A stretch of DNA of 64,000 bases from Rhizobium leguminosarum (GCF_017876795.1 NZ_JAGIOR010000003.1:310001-374000); one strand, 5' to 3'. Shown: positions 35,613-45,464, numbered from the stretch's first letter. Numbers and translations are program-made. Notes: generated by a model from the sequence alone, not told the origin.

Positions 35613-36470
35613 CTAACTTCCCATCCGGTTGAGCCGGCTGCGCGGATCATTGTATTCGTTCATCGACATCGACAGCAGGAAGAGCGCCAGGAAGAGGATG
35701 ACGATAACGGCGACGGGTGCCGCCACCCACCACCAAATTCCCGATATCAGCGCCGAGTGCGCATTGGCCCAATAGATCATCATGCCCATGGTCGGCGTCT
35801 CGATATCGGTGAATCCGAGCACCGAGAGCGTGATCTCCATGCCGATCGACCAGATCATGTTGTTCATCGTGGTGGCGAAGACGATCGGCAGCACATAGGG
35901 CAGGTGCTCCTCGACGAGGATCTTGCGCATGCTCATGCCGGAATAGACGCTCTGGGTGGTAAACGGCCTGGTCTTCAGGCCGATCGCCACCGAGCGGATC
36001 AGGCGCGCATCGTAGGACCAGCCGAGCGAGGCCATGATGACGATCAGCGTCGTCCAGGTCATGCTGTCCTTCAGCACGAAATAGAAAAGGATCAGCAGCG
36101 GAAATTGCGGGATGACCATGATGCTATCGTTGATCGCCATCAGCACCCGGTCGACCGCGCCGCCGGCATAACCGGCGACCAAGCCGACGACCAGCGATAT
36201 GATGCGGGAAAGAAAAGCAACGCCAATGCCGAAATACAAGGTGTTGCGAAGGGCGGTCGTCAGCTGCCAGAAAACGTCCTGGCCGCGCGATGTCGTGCCC
36301 AGCCAGTAATCGCCGTCGGGCGGCATATCGGGCGGCAGCAGATAGATGTCCGTCGGGGCGTAGGGCGAGAAATAGGACAGGATGATGAACCCGACGATGA
36401 CGGCAAAGAGCAGCAGGCCGCAGAGGAATTCCAGGTTTTGGCGTGCGAGGTCGCGGACGATGGTAAACAT
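35613..36470 (-). CDS. ABC transporter permease, OppC-like (arabinoside importer)
   Basis: A 285-residue inner-membrane permease with six hydrophobic segments. The first is LLLFAVIVGFIILSYF. A DIYLLPPDMPPDGDYWLGT periplasmic segment and a cytoplasmic EAA-like loop (KTRPFTTQSVYSGMSMRKIL) are typical of OppC/DppC. GGTGG lies 8 bases before the ATG at 36470, overlapping the region of the upstream stop. Confidence 0.86.
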   Translation of the reverse strand: MFTIVRDLARQNLEFLCGLLLFAVIVGFIILSYFSPYAPTDIYLLPPDMPPDGDYWLGTTSRGQDVFWQLTTALRNTLYFGIGVAFLSRIISLVVGLVAGYAGGAVDRVLMAINDSIMVIPQFPLLILFYFVLKDSMTWTTLIVIMASLGWSYDARLIRSVAIGLKTRPFTTQSVYSGMSMRKILVEEHLPYVLPIVFATTMNNMIWSIGMEITLSVLGFTDIETPTMGMMIYWANAHSALISGIWWWVAAPVAVIVILFLALFLLSMSMNEYNDPRSRLNRMGS

Positions 36471-36473
36471 GGC

Positions 36474-37478
36474 CTATTCCACCTTGATGCGCGGGTCGAT
36501 CAGCGGGCTCAGAATGTCGATGATGAACACGGCGGCGGCGACGCCGACGATCGACAAGGCACTAAGGCCGAGCACCAGGCTGTAGTCGCCGGCATGCACC
36601 GCCGAAATCAGCAGGTTGCCGATGCCGGGATAGCCGAAGACGATTTCGGTGATGACGGTGCCGTTGAAGATCGCCCCGAGCGACATGGCAAGCCCGGTAA
36701 ATTGCGGCACCATGGCATTGCGGGCGATATAGGAGCGGAGAATTTTCCGCTTTGGAACGCCGCCAAGCTCGGCAAAGACGACGTAGTCATCGGTGATGAT
36801 GTTGGATACCAGCGCGCGCATGCCGATCAGCCAGCTGCCGGCGCCCACCAGGATCAGCGACAGCGCCGGCAGGATCGAGTGTTCGAGAATATCGAGCACC
36901 AGGGCGAAGGAGAGATTTAGATTGGCGTTCATCTCATAGCCGCCGTTGATCGGCAGAACCGGCCAGAGATAGCCGAACACGATGAGCAGCACGAAGGCCA
37001 GAATATAATAGGGAATGGGAAGCAGGGCGATGCAGACGAGGCTGACGGCCTTCAGCACCATATTCTTCCGGTAATAGCCGGCGAGCGCGCCGATCGCGTT
37101 TCCGAGCACGAAGGTGATCAGGGTGGAGATCGTCATCAGCCCGATCGTCCAGGGCAGGGACCGCATAATGATGGTGGAAACGGGCGTGGGAAAGGCAGAC
37201 AGCGAGGGGCCGAGATCACCGGTCGCAAGCCGCAGCCAGAAATGCACATATTGCTGCCAGATCGAGCCCTGCATGCCGTAAAGCTCGCGAAGCGACTGGC
37301 GCATCAGTTCGATCGCATTCGGATCGGACTGCCCCATCTGGGTGATGGCGCCTATGCTTTCTTCGACCGGATCGATCGGGGTCAGGTGGGTGACGAAGAA
37401 TGTGATGCTGACGCCAAGAAAGACGACAAGCAGAAACTGACCAAACCGCTTCAGCACAAAGATCAGATAGGACGTCAT
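36474..37478 (-). CDS. ABC transporter permease, OppB-like (arabinoside importer)
   Basis: A 334-residue permease. The N-terminal helix (FGQFLLVVFLGVSITFFVTH) is followed by a periplasmic domain and five helices with the EAA-like loop VFAELGGVPKRKILRSYIAR. The ATG at 37478 follows AGAGAGGAA with a 10-base spacer. A further ATG at 37511 would add 11 residues without a better ribosome site. It is separated from the binding-protein gene by a pair of hairpins. Confidence 0.84.
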   Translation of the reverse strand: MTSYLIFVLKRFGQFLLVVFLGVSITFFVTHLTPIDPVEESIGAITQMGQSDPNAIELMRQSLRELYGMQGSIWQQYVHFWLRLATGDLGPSLSAFPTPVSTIIMRSLPWTIGLMTISTLITFVLGNAIGALAGYYRKNMVLKAVSLVCIALLPIPYYILAFVLLIVFGYLWPVLPINGGYEMNANLNLSFALVLDILEHSILPALSLILVGAGSWLIGMRALVSNIITDDYVVFAELGGVPKRKILRSYIARNAMVPQFTGLAMSLGAIFNGTVITEIVFGYPGIGNLLISAVHAGDYSLVLGLSALSIVGVAAAVFIIDILSPLIDPRIKVE

Positions 37479-37536
37479 AGGGCAGTGGTTCCTCTCTGGT
37501 TCTCCTTTCATCGATTGGACGGCATCGAAGGAAAGG

Positions 37537-37589
37537 ATCGGCGGGCAGAGCCCGCCGATAAGGGGCCGGCGCGATGGCTGCGCGCCGGC
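37537..37589 (-). terminator. Two consecutive hairpins between binding-protein and permease genes
   Basis: Stem 1: ATCGGCGGGC (37537-37546) with 37550-37559, loop AGA. Stem 2: GCCGGCGC (37565-37572) with 37582-37589. Neither has a T-run. The position just after the binding-protein stop is the same as for the hairpin in the agp operon and fits differential mRNA stability. Confidence 0.6.
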
Positions 37590-37599
37590 GTTGGGAGGA

Positions 37600-39504
37600 T
37601 TATTTCGGTTGAGCCGGCTTCAGCTTGACCATCATCAGCCTGGAATTCGCCCAGTTCGGCACTGGGTCGGTATAGGGGTCTGCGATGGTGGGGTAGCCGG
37701 TCCAATAGGTCGTGTCCATCGAGGTAAAGACGTTATAGGACATCAGCGGGATCGTCGGCATTTCTTTGGCGACCAGCTTCAGATAATCCTTGCCGAGCTC
37801 GATGCCCTTCGGATCGTCGGCGCTGATGCCGCGAATGGTCTCGATGATCTTGTCAAGCTCCGGATTGGTCCAGCGCTGCCAGTTGCGCGGCGGCTGAACG
37901 TCACCTTTCTTGGCCACGAACTGCGAGTGCCAGCTGTCGAGGAAGAACGACAGATCAGGATCGCCGCCCCAGGTCTCGACGCTCCAGGCAATCGCTACCT
38001 GGAAATCGCCGGGCTGCAGCGCAACCTGCCACAGATTGGTCGTCGGCACCGCTTTGGCATCGATGCCGAAGGCGGCCCATTGCTGTGCGATCAGCGTGCC
38101 TGCCCGGGTGAAGACGGAGCGCGTGTCGCCCTCCACCGTCATCCGGATCTTGAACGGCTTGCCATCTGGGGTCATCCATTTGCCACCGCTCTTCTTGAAG
38201 CCTGCCTTTTCAAGCAGCTCGCCGGCTGCCTGCGGATTCGGCTTCCACCAGCCATAGCCGAAGGCCGTGCTGATCGCTTGCGGGTCGGTCGGGATCTGGT
38301 CCTTGAACTTCGGCTGCTTGCGCAGCAGATCGGCGACCTGCTGGCCAATCGTCGGGTCGTAGGGCTTGATCTTCTGCTTGCCGGTATCGATCTCGAAATC
38401 CTTCAGCCAATCCTGCATCGGCGCCTGATAGTCTTTCATGGCGATCGCCGTCGGTGGCACACCGAGTGCCGAGAGCGTGGCGGTGCCGCGATAGCTTGCC
38501 ATGTCGACGGCCTTGATGTCGATCAGCAGGGCCAGCGCCCAGCGCACGTCGGGATTGTTGAAGGTCGGGTCCTGGGTGTTGAAAATCACCGCCGGAAGCG
38601 TCGGATCCGGATGGGCGAAGGGGAAGCCCGGGAACCAGGTCTCGACCGACTTGGATTTCTCCTTGAGGGTGAACATGCCCTCCGGCGTGTTGTCGTGGAT
38701 GATATCGAGATTGTGCTCGAGCTGAGCGATGGTGCGTTTATCCGGTGGGCCGGGATCGACGTAAGTCACATATTTCGGGGCCGGCTCGCCGAAGCGCGCA
38801 AGCGATGTCTTCTGCCAGTCGTCACGCTTCTCCCAGGTATACCATTTGCCCTGGGGATCATAAGCCTTGAGCTTGTAGGCGCCGAGCGAGACGGGGTTGG
38901 CGAAATCATAGCGAACCGGATCGGCGACCTTCTCGAACACATGCTTGGGCATGATCCATGCGCCGTTCCAGCGCACGGTGAAAAGGGCGTGGAAGCGCGA
39001 ATTGGGCTTCTTCAGCTTAAACACCACGGTCTGGGGATCGGTCGCCTCGACGCTTGCCACCTGTACCGAGAAGGCAGCACTCCAGACCATGCCGGGGTGA
39101 TCCATCTGCGTCTTGACGGTATAGACGACGTCATCGGCTGTGAACTCGACGCCGTCGCTCCAGAAGAGCCCTTTGCGCAGTTTCACGGTCATCTCGGTGA
39201 AGTCGGCATTATATTGCGGCTTGTCGGCGGCCAGCGAACTGTCCCAGGTCGAGCCGCCAAGCCCTTGTTCGGGGTCGATATACCAGAGCGTATCCATGGT
39301 CAGCTGCTGTAGACCTGTGGAAACACCGGCGCCGGCATTGACCCAGATGTTGAACCAGCCGGGATTTTTGATCGTCCCTTCCGGATTTTCGACGATGAGC
39401 GTCTCCTTGCGCGGCAAGGAGGTATAGTCATCGGCCTTGGCCGCCGCCGTCAGGCCGAGTGCGGCCAGCGCGACGCCAAATGCGAGCCTCTTCAACTGTT
39501 GCAT
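37600..39504 (-). CDS. ABC transporter substrate-binding protein, SBP_bac_5 type (arabinoside importer)
   Basis: A 634-residue periplasmic receptor. A signal peptide (MQQLKRLAFGVALAALGLTA, cut near AAAKA) precedes an Opp-type binding core (LRKGLFWSDGVEFTADDVVY, FKLKKPNSRFHALFTVRWNG). GGAGGAG precedes the ATG at 39504. Longer frames upstream would mask the signal peptide. It follows the GH51 gene by 200 bases. Given that enzyme, arabinose-containing oligosaccharides are the likely ligand; a peptide ligand cannot be excluded from sequence. Confidence 0.85.
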   Translation of the reverse strand: MQQLKRLAFGVALAALGLTAAAKADDYTSLPRKETLIVENPEGTIKNPGWFNIWVNAGAGVSTGLQQLTMDTLWYIDPEQGLGGSTWDSSLAADKPQYNADFTEMTVKLRKGLFWSDGVEFTADDVVYTVKTQMDHPGMVWSAAFSVQVASVEATDPQTVVFKLKKPNSRFHALFTVRWNGAWIMPKHVFEKVADPVRYDFANPVSLGAYKLKAYDPQGKWYTWEKRDDWQKTSLARFGEPAPKYVTYVDPGPPDKRTIAQLEHNLDIIHDNTPEGMFTLKEKSKSVETWFPGFPFAHPDPTLPAVIFNTQDPTFNNPDVRWALALLIDIKAVDMASYRGTATLSALGVPPTAIAMKDYQAPMQDWLKDFEIDTGKQKIKPYDPTIGQQVADLLRKQPKFKDQIPTDPQAISTAFGYGWWKPNPQAAGELLEKAGFKKSGGKWMTPDGKPFKIRMTVEGDTRSVFTRAGTLIAQQWAAFGIDAKAVPTTNLWQVALQPGDFQVAIAWSVETWGGDPDLSFFLDSWHSQFVAKKGDVQPPRNWQRWTNPELDKIIETIRGISADDPKGIELGKDYLKLVAKEMPTIPLMSYNVFTSMDTTYWTGYPTIADPYTDPVPNWANSRLMMVKLKPAQPK

Positions 39505-39705
39505 GAACTCCTCCCTAGAAAGCGACGATACGGCGGCCGCAAAGGCACGCATGGGCACGTCGCGGTTGTCGGTTCGCGAAAGCATCGGGACTTGAAACAC
39601 TCAAGGTCCAAGGCTTCAGCCAACCATCCCTCCGGCCCGCCTGCCTCCTCGCAGTCGAGCCGAATCTCTCAGCCGGGGCCAATCGGCCTTACCCGGCGGC
39701 GGCTG

Positions 39706-41214
39706 TCAGACCGACAGCCGAATGACGTTGTAGGACAGCGGCTTCAGCGCCGCCTGCAACCTGCCGTCCTCGATCTTCGCACTCTGGACATTGACCGGCG
39801 CGACCGTGTCTTGCCGCGCAGCTGTGTTGACGGCTTGCAGATCGCCATGGGTCATCTCCACCTGCTCGATGACGCGGGCGGTCCCGAACCCTTCCAGCCG
39901 CACGTCGAAATCCAGTGCCGCCTGCGGATGACGGTTGACGGCAAAGAAGGTCAGCGCCTTGCCATCCTCGGAATGGACGGCCGAGACGTCGAGATAGGGG
40001 ACGTCGTTTTCCTCGTCGCTGTCATACGTCGGGCCATCGACGACCAGCTGCAGCGCCGAGCCGCGGCCGTATCGGGAAGCGTAGTAGAAGGGGTAATAGA
40101 TCGTCTGGCGCCAGGCGGCCCCGCCGTCGTCGGTCATGATCGGGGCGATGACGTTGACGAGCTGGGCGATGCAGGCGATGCGCACCCGGTCGGAGCGGCG
40201 GATGAAGGTGTTCAGGATACCGCCGACCTGCAGCACGTCTTCGAAATTATAGACGTCCTCCAGCAGATGCGGCGCATCCGGCCAATCGTCGCGCGCCAGG
40301 ATCTCCTTGTCCTGCTGGTTGGAATGATACCAGACATTCCATTCGTCGAAGGAAATGCGGATCGTCTTCTTCGAGCGTTTTTTCGCCTTGATGTAGTCGA
40401 TGACGCCGCCGATCGTGGTGATGTAGCGGTCGAGCTTCGTCGCGCGAGCGAGATAGTTGAGCGTATTCTTCTCGCGGTTGGCAAAATACATATGCAGCGA
40501 GATATGGTCGGCGCTGTCGTAGCACTGCTCGAGGACTTGAGCCTCCCAATCCGGATAGGTCTTCATATCGGAATTGGAGGAGCCGCAGACCACGAGTTCC
40601 AGCGACTTGTCGAAGCCGCGCATGGCCTTGGCCGTCTCGTCCGCCAGCCGGCCATATTCATAGGCCGACTTGTGTCCGACCTGCCAGGGGCCGTCCATCT
40701 CATTGCCGAGGCACCACAATTTGACATCGTGCGGGTTGGCCCAGCCATGCTTGCGGCGCAGATCGGAATAATAGGTGCCGCCGGGATGATTGCAATATTC
40801 CAGGAAATTGCGGGCGGCATCGAGGCCGCGTGATCCCAGATTGACGGCGAGCATCGGCTTGGTGTTTGCCTTCTTGCACCAGTCGACGAATTCGTTGACG
40901 CCGATCTGATTGGCTTCGCGGGTGCGCCAGGCAAGGTCGAGACGGACCGGGCGCTCCGAGCGGGGGCCGACGCCATCCTCCCAATTATAGGCCGAGACGA
41001 AGTTGCCGCCGGGATAACGGCAGTAGGGCGTGTCGAGATCACGCACCAGATCAAGCACGTCGCGGCGGAAGCCGTCCTCGTCGGCTGTCGGATGTCCGGG
41101 CTCGTAAATGCCGCCGTAGATCGCTCTTCCGAGATGCTCGAGAAATGAACTGTAGAGCCTGGCGTCAATGGTCGCGATGCGGAAATCGCGGTGGGCAACG
41201 ACATTGGTTTTCAA
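39706..41214 (-). CDS. abfA: Alpha-L-arabinofuranosidase, glycoside hydrolase family 51
   Basis: A 502-residue cytoplasmic retaining glycosidase that removes L-arabinofuranosyl groups from imported oligosaccharides. Acid/base Glu is in LWCLGNEMDGPWQVG (about residues 165-180) and the nucleophile Glu in ISFDEWNVWY (about 290-300). The N-terminal GGIYEPGHPTADEDGFRRDV and RYPGGNFVSAYNWEDGVGP blocks and the C-terminal beta-sandwich are typical of the family. The start is TTG at 41214, with GGGAGG 5 bases upstream. It is the first gene of the six-gene operon. Confidence 0.9.
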   Translation of the reverse strand: MKTNVVAHRDFRIATIDARLYSSFLEHLGRAIYGGIYEPGHPTADEDGFRRDVLDLVRDLDTPYCRYPGGNFVSAYNWEDGVGPRSERPVRLDLAWRTREANQIGVNEFVDWCKKANTKPMLAVNLGSRGLDAARNFLEYCNHPGGTYYSDLRRKHGWANPHDVKLWCLGNEMDGPWQVGHKSAYEYGRLADETAKAMRGFDKSLELVVCGSSNSDMKTYPDWEAQVLEQCYDSADHISLHMYFANREKNTLNYLARATKLDRYITTIGGVIDYIKAKKRSKKTIRISFDEWNVWYHSNQQDKEILARDDWPDAPHLLEDVYNFEDVLQVGGILNTFIRRSDRVRIACIAQLVNVIAPIMTDDGGAAWRQTIYYPFYYASRYGRGSALQLVVDGPTYDSDEENDVPYLDVSAVHSEDGKALTFFAVNRHPQAALDFDVRLEGFGTARVIEQVEMTHGDLQAVNTAARQDTVAPVNVQSAKIEDGRLQAALKPLSYNVIRLSV

Positions 41215-41423
41215 CGGATCCTCCCGTTTATGTATCAGAATTTTTGTTTTCTTGCCTCCAACTTGATATCAGGAATGTCGTTCTGTCAACTGAGCTGCCG
41301 TTTTAATCATACTAATGCAGTTTCGCTAGAAAACCGTTTTATTACAATAATATAATGATAATTCAGAGATCGCTAATTCGAAAAAGAAGTGAAAATCAAA
41401 ATCACGATTTATGATATCGTTTT
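41215..41423. promoter_or_regulatory. AT-rich promoter region of the arabinoside operon
   Basis: About 210 bases, strongly AT-rich compared with the flanks. It contains ATGTATCA at 41230-41237, the same half-site as in the dyad upstream of the ArsR-like gene, and TGATATCA near 41263. The operon promoter must be here; exact boxes are not assigned. Confidence 0.5.
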
Positions 41424-42347
41424 TCAAACATGCAGCCGCATGATGATATCACGGCCGTGATTTCCGAAGCTGCGGCCGAAAATATTGACGCCGCCGGTAT
41501 GACCGGCATTCTCGGCGATGCCGACCCGCAGGCGGATGGACGAGTGCTGGCCGAGCGCCAGGTCGCCGAGCGTGACATTCGATGCGGCGACACCGTCGAT
41601 GAAGGTCCCGCGCGTCGAGATGCGCCAAGTCTTCATCATCCCATATTGCGAGCCTTCGAGCTTCCACCAGGCCGGCGTGAAGGCGCCGCGTTTGTCGCCA
41701 TAGTCGCCGGGCGAGGTCCAGGTTCCGATCGCCATGCCGTTGACCCACAGCGTAATGTCGGAAGGCCAGTCCGCATTGGTGCCGGGCACTTCCGACGACA
41801 GCTCCATCGAAAATTCGATGGCGCGGATATCCTTGTTCAAGACCTTGGCATTGTTGGGGAATTTATACTCGACATAGCCTCGCCCAAACCAGACGAGCCC
41901 GGCCTGCATGCGCTGCGGATCAAGGAAATAGTCGGGAACATCGAGAGGTCCGATGACGCTCTCGGTGGAGCAAAGACCGCATGGCGCATGCACGTCGCAA
42001 CTGGTGTAGAGGCCCACCGGCATCTCGACTTCGATGATATTGTTGGCCCGTTGCGCAGCACTTTCCTCAAAGCTGATCAGGATTTCGCTGTAGACCGCCG
42101 AGCAGATCTTCTGGTTTCCCTTCCGGGCCTTCGCCAGCCGCGACTCGACGAGCCCGGCCTCCTCCAAAATCTGTATGCCGGTGGCGACGGTGGATTGCGG
42201 AAGGGAAAGCGCCTCGGCGATATCGTTGATATTCGTCGGCCCTTTGGCGCAGAGGAGCTTCAGCATCTCAACCCGCGCCGGCGCCGAAAGCGCCCGTATC
42301 GCCGTGTTATTCTCACCGGCGGCAATCGTCAAAAACGAACGTTCCAT
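41424..42347 (-). CDS. ArsR-like winged-helix regulator with C-terminal beta-rich domain
   Basis: A 307-residue protein. Residues 10-80 form a winged helix (ALSAPARVEMLKLLCAKGPT, DIAEALSLPQSTVATGIQIL). Residues 105-300 form an unusual large domain rich in Trp, Gly and strands (YVEYKFPNNAKVLNKDIRAI, SDITLWVNGMAIGTWTSPGD) with a CDVHAPCGLC cluster of three Cys that could bind metal. The C-terminal part may sense an arabinose-type sugar. It is transcribed toward the abfA operon, from which it is separated by 209 bases, and is the likely regulator. An inverted repeat lies upstream of its own start. Confidence 0.75.
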   Translation of the reverse strand: MERSFLTIAAGENNTAIRALSAPARVEMLKLLCAKGPTNINDIAEALSLPQSTVATGIQILEEAGLVESRLAKARKGNQKICSAVYSEILISFEESAAQRANNIIEVEMPVGLYTSCDVHAPCGLCSTESVIGPLDVPDYFLDPQRMQAGLVWFGRGYVEYKFPNNAKVLNKDIRAIEFSMELSSEVPGTNADWPSDITLWVNGMAIGTWTSPGDYGDKRGAFTPAWWKLEGSQYGMMKTWRISTRGTFIDGVAASNVTLGDLALGQHSSIRLRVGIAENAGHTGGVNIFGRSFGNHGRDIIMRLHV

Positions 42348-42373
42348 CGTTCCCCCAAGAATTCCCGGAGAAA

Positions 42374-42402
42374 TGATGTATATCGAGAAATATGATACAT
42401 CA
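42374..42402. promoter_or_regulatory. Dyad operator upstream of the ArsR-like regulator
   Basis: TGATGTAT (42374-42381) and ATACATCA (42395-42402) are perfect inverted arms with a 13-base spacer, 27 bases before the regulator start. This is a candidate autoregulatory site. Confidence 0.6.
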
Positions 42403-42431
42403 AGTGGAAAGAAATGATGCCGGGCGCGTTT

Positions 42432-43721
42432 TTAATGCCCGCTCGCCTCCGGCTGCAGGTCCGCATCGGTCAGCGTTCCCAGAAAGGCGACGATGTCGTC
42501 GATTTCTGGGTCGGTGAGGGCGGGGGCGTCGCCCGGCTTCCGACCAAAGGGCGGTTCTTGGTTGATATTGTTCCAATAGGCTTGCGGCAGGTCGTCATAC
42601 TTGCGGATCGTGCCGTCGGCATTCTTCGGATACCAGCGGCCGGGATCGCTGTCGCGGGTCGCATAGAAGGAGACGACGTCGCGCAGCGTGTGGAAATAGC
42701 CATTATGGAAGAAGCTCTTCTTTAGCGCGACATTGCGGAGCGTCGGCGTGCGGAACAGACCGCAATATTCGCTATGGCCCGCAAGGTCGGTACGCTCCGG
42801 CCCGCAGAGGCCGAGATCGTGATAGTTGGGGTCGCTGTTGGCCGGGATCGCCATGTTGCGGGGTGCCGCGAGCCCGAGGAAGCCGAAGTCGGAAAATTGT
42901 GGCGGTTCGCCGTCATTGGCGGGTTCGCTCAGATGGCAGCTCGAACAGTTGCCCTTTTCCGGGTCCTCGAACAGCTGACGTCCGTGCAATTCCCGAGCGG
43001 TCAGCGTCGCCTTGCCGGCGAGAAAGGCGTCGTAGCGGCTGGAATAGGGATAGAAGTCCGGGCCGCTCTGCTCGAAGGTGGCGAGCGCCTCGGCGGCGGC
43101 GTCGAAGGTATCTTCAGGACTGTCGAATACCGTCTCGCCGAACGCCGCCTTGATGTCGTCGGCATAGGCCGTCTTGCGCAATTTGGCCGCCACCTCAGCA
43201 GCATCCTTGTTGCCCATCTCGAAAGGCGAGAGCAGCGGGATCTTCGCCTGGTCGGCGCCGTGATCGACGCGGCCGTCCCAGGTCAGGCCGCCGGTCGGGC
43301 CATTGTCGACGCTTTCGTCGCCCTCGTCCTCGGAATCGTAATAGTGTTCGGTGAAAGACGGTACCGCCTGCAGATAACGCAGCGTCGGGACGGCGCGCAG
43401 GCCCGGCTGGTGCATATCCTTGCCGCCTATCTCAACCGGCTTGGCCGATGCCGGGCCGAAGGCGTGAGCGGGATCATGACAGGACGCGCAGGCCTGCAGC
43501 CCCGAGGCCGATAGCGACGGATCTGAGAATATCTTGCGGCCGAGCGCAGTCAGCGTCTCGGCCCGGGCGAAGGCCCCGGCGCGCGACATCGGGCCGGGAT
43601 GCACGCCGAAAGCCACCGCCGCGCTGCTTTGCCGCAGGGGCAGAATGGCCAGACAGAGCGCTGTCGCACCGATGCCGGCCGCCAGGCCGGAGCGCGCAAG
43701 CCAGATGATTTTCGTCGTCAT
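42432..43721 (-). CDS. Di-haem cytochrome c peroxidase/MauG-family protein
   Basis: A 429-residue exported protein. The signal/anchor (ARSGLAAGIGATALCLAILP) precedes two c-type haem motifs, CASCH (N-terminal domain) and CSSCH (C-terminal domain), each in the expected context (LQACASCHDPAHAFGP; KGNCSSCHLSEPAND). RTPTLRNVALKKSFFHNGYF near the C-terminus is the conserved MauG/CcpA stretch. It reduces peroxide or oxidises a protein partner in the periplasm. The ATG at 43721 follows GGA with 9-base spacing. It is divergent from a phosphatase gene, which may be functionally unrelated. Confidence 0.87.
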   Translation of the reverse strand: MTTKIIWLARSGLAAGIGATALCLAILPLRQSSAAVAFGVHPGPMSRAGAFARAETLTALGRKIFSDPSLSASGLQACASCHDPAHAFGPASAKPVEIGGKDMHQPGLRAVPTLRYLQAVPSFTEHYYDSEDEGDESVDNGPTGGLTWDGRVDHGADQAKIPLLSPFEMGNKDAAEVAAKLRKTAYADDIKAAFGETVFDSPEDTFDAAAEALATFEQSGPDFYPYSSRYDAFLAGKATLTARELHGRQLFEDPEKGNCSSCHLSEPANDGEPPQFSDFGFLGLAAPRNMAIPANSDPNYHDLGLCGPERTDLAGHSEYCGLFRTPTLRNVALKKSFFHNGYFHTLRDVVSFYATRDSDPGRWYPKNADGTIRKYDDLPQAYWNNINQEPPFGRKPGDAPALTDPEIDDIVAFLGTLTDADLQPEASGH

Positions 43722-43919
43722 GATAAGGATTCCAATAGCTTGGGACTGCTCTCCTCCATGATCGAACCTCGCTGCAACAAATTGATGACGGCCGTTCGCC
43801 TGCCGTCTCATGGCAAGCCTGGCGTCACAAAGTTGATAGACGGCGGGACTAGCGTCGGTGCGCCCCCCGAGCGTTTTTCGCTCCCTCTAGCCACCGCCCC
43901 TAGCCATGAGGTACCCCCT

Positions 43920-45464
43920 GTGAAAAGACTGAAACTCCTCCACTCCATCTGTCTCGCCGGATCGGCCTTGATGCCGTTTGCCATGGCGACGGCAGCCCAT
44001 GCGGCGCCCGCTGGTTACGACAAGATCGACAATATCGTCGTGATCTATGCCGAAAACCGCAGCTTCGATAATCTCTATGGCGGCTTTCCCGGCGTCGACG
44101 GCCTTGCCAATGTCAGGGCCGAGCAGGCGCTTCAGCTCGACCGCAACGGCCAGCCGCTCGCCGAACTGCCGCCGGCCTGGGGCGGCCTGACCGCCAAGGG
44201 CGTGACGCCTGCCGTCACCGAGGCGCAGTCGGCTCATCTTGCCAATGCCAGCTTCGCGATCGACGATCCCAAGGGTTTTGCGCAGACGCCTTCGGTCATC
44301 ACCCGTGACCTCTGGCACCGTTTCTACCAGGAGCAGATGCAGATCGACGGCGGCAAAAACGACAAATTCGTCGCCTGGGCCGATTCCGGCAGCCTGGTCA
44401 TGGGCCATTATGACGGTTCCATCCTGCCAATGTGGCAGGTGGCGAAGAAATACGTGATTGCCGACAATTTCTTCCAGGGCGCCTTCGGGGGTTCGTTCCT
44501 CAATCACTTCGCGCTGGTCTGCGCCTGCGCGCCCTATTATCCCGACGCCGACAAGAGCCCCGCCAAGCCGACCATCGCCAAGGTTGATGCCGACGGCGTT
44601 TCCTTGACCGTGGCGGAGAATGCCCCGAAGTCGGCGCTGGAAGGCGCACCGAAATTCGTCTCGGACGGCGCGCTGACGCCCGATTTCTACGCCGTCAACA
44701 CCATGCAGCCGCCCTACGAGCCGAGCGCCAATCCGCCGGCCAAGGACGGCGATCCGGCCTATGCCGATCCGGCTGCGGCCACGACGCTGCCGCCGCAGCA
44801 TGCGATCACTATCGGCGACCTCCTGTCGCTGAAAGGCGTCAGCTGGGCATGGTACAGTGGTGCCTGGCAGGCCGCCCTCGACGGCAAGAATGCCACGCCG
44901 GTGCCGAACTTCCAGTTCCACCACCAGCCCTTCAACTATTTCGCCAATTTTGCGCCCGGCACGCCGGCACGCGCCGAACACCTGAAAGACGGCGGCCTTG
45001 GCGGCGAGGCCTTCCTCAAAGATATCGACGACGGCAAGCTGCCGGCGGTTTCCTTCTACAAGCCGCAGGGCAACCTCAACGAACATGGCGGTTATGCCGA
45101 TGTCTCGAGCGGCGACCAGCATCTTGCCGACATTGTCTCCCACCTCGAGAAAAGCCCGCAATGGGGCCATATGCTCGTCGTCGTCACCTATGACGAGAAC
45201 GGCGGCTTCTGGGATCATGTCGCGCCGCCAAAGGCCGACCGCTGGGGTCCGGGCAACCGCGTTCCGGCCTTCATCATCTCGCCCTTCGCCAAGGGCGGCA
45301 GCGTCGATCATACCCAATACGACACGACCTCGATCATCCGCCTGATCACCGCGCGCTACGATCTGCCGGTGCTGCCGGGCATCCTCGCCCGCGACAAGGC
45401 GCTTGGCGATAACGGCCAGCCGCCGATGGGTGATCTCACAGCCGCGCTCGACCTGACGCATTGA
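43920..45464 (+). CDS. Exported acid phosphatase/phospholipase C-type phosphoesterase
   Basis: A 514-residue protein of the PF04185 phosphoesterase family (AcpA/phospholipase C superfamily). A signal peptide (KRLKLLHSICLAGSALMPFA, cut after AHA) targets it to the periplasm. The catalytic metal-site block is IDNIVVIYAENRSFDNLYGG (about residues 37-56), with Asn as the usual nucleophile-adjacent residue, and later VVVTYDENGGFWDHVAPP and IISPFAKGG. It releases phosphate from esters, possibly under phosphate limitation. The start is GTG at 43920 with GAGG 8 bases upstream. A hairpin follows (45478-45497). Confidence 0.86.
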   Translation: MKRLKLLHSICLAGSALMPFAMATAAHAAPAGYDKIDNIVVIYAENRSFDNLYGGFPGVDGLANVRAEQALQLDRNGQPLAELPPAWGGLTAKGVTPAVTEAQSAHLANASFAIDDPKGFAQTPSVITRDLWHRFYQEQMQIDGGKNDKFVAWADSGSLVMGHYDGSILPMWQVAKKYVIADNFFQGAFGGSFLNHFALVCACAPYYPDADKSPAKPTIAKVDADGVSLTVAENAPKSALEGAPKFVSDGALTPDFYAVNTMQPPYEPSANPPAKDGDPAYADPAAATTLPPQHAITIGDLLSLKGVSWAWYSGAWQAALDGKNATPVPNFQFHHQPFNYFANFAPGTPARAEHLKDGGLGGEAFLKDIDDGKLPAVSFYKPQGNLNEHGGYADVSSGDQHLADIVSHLEKSPQWGHMLVVVTYDENGGFWDHVAPPKADRWGPGNRVPAFIISPFAKGGSVDHTQYDTTSIIRLITARYDLPVLPGILARDKALGDNGQPPMGDLTAALDLTH

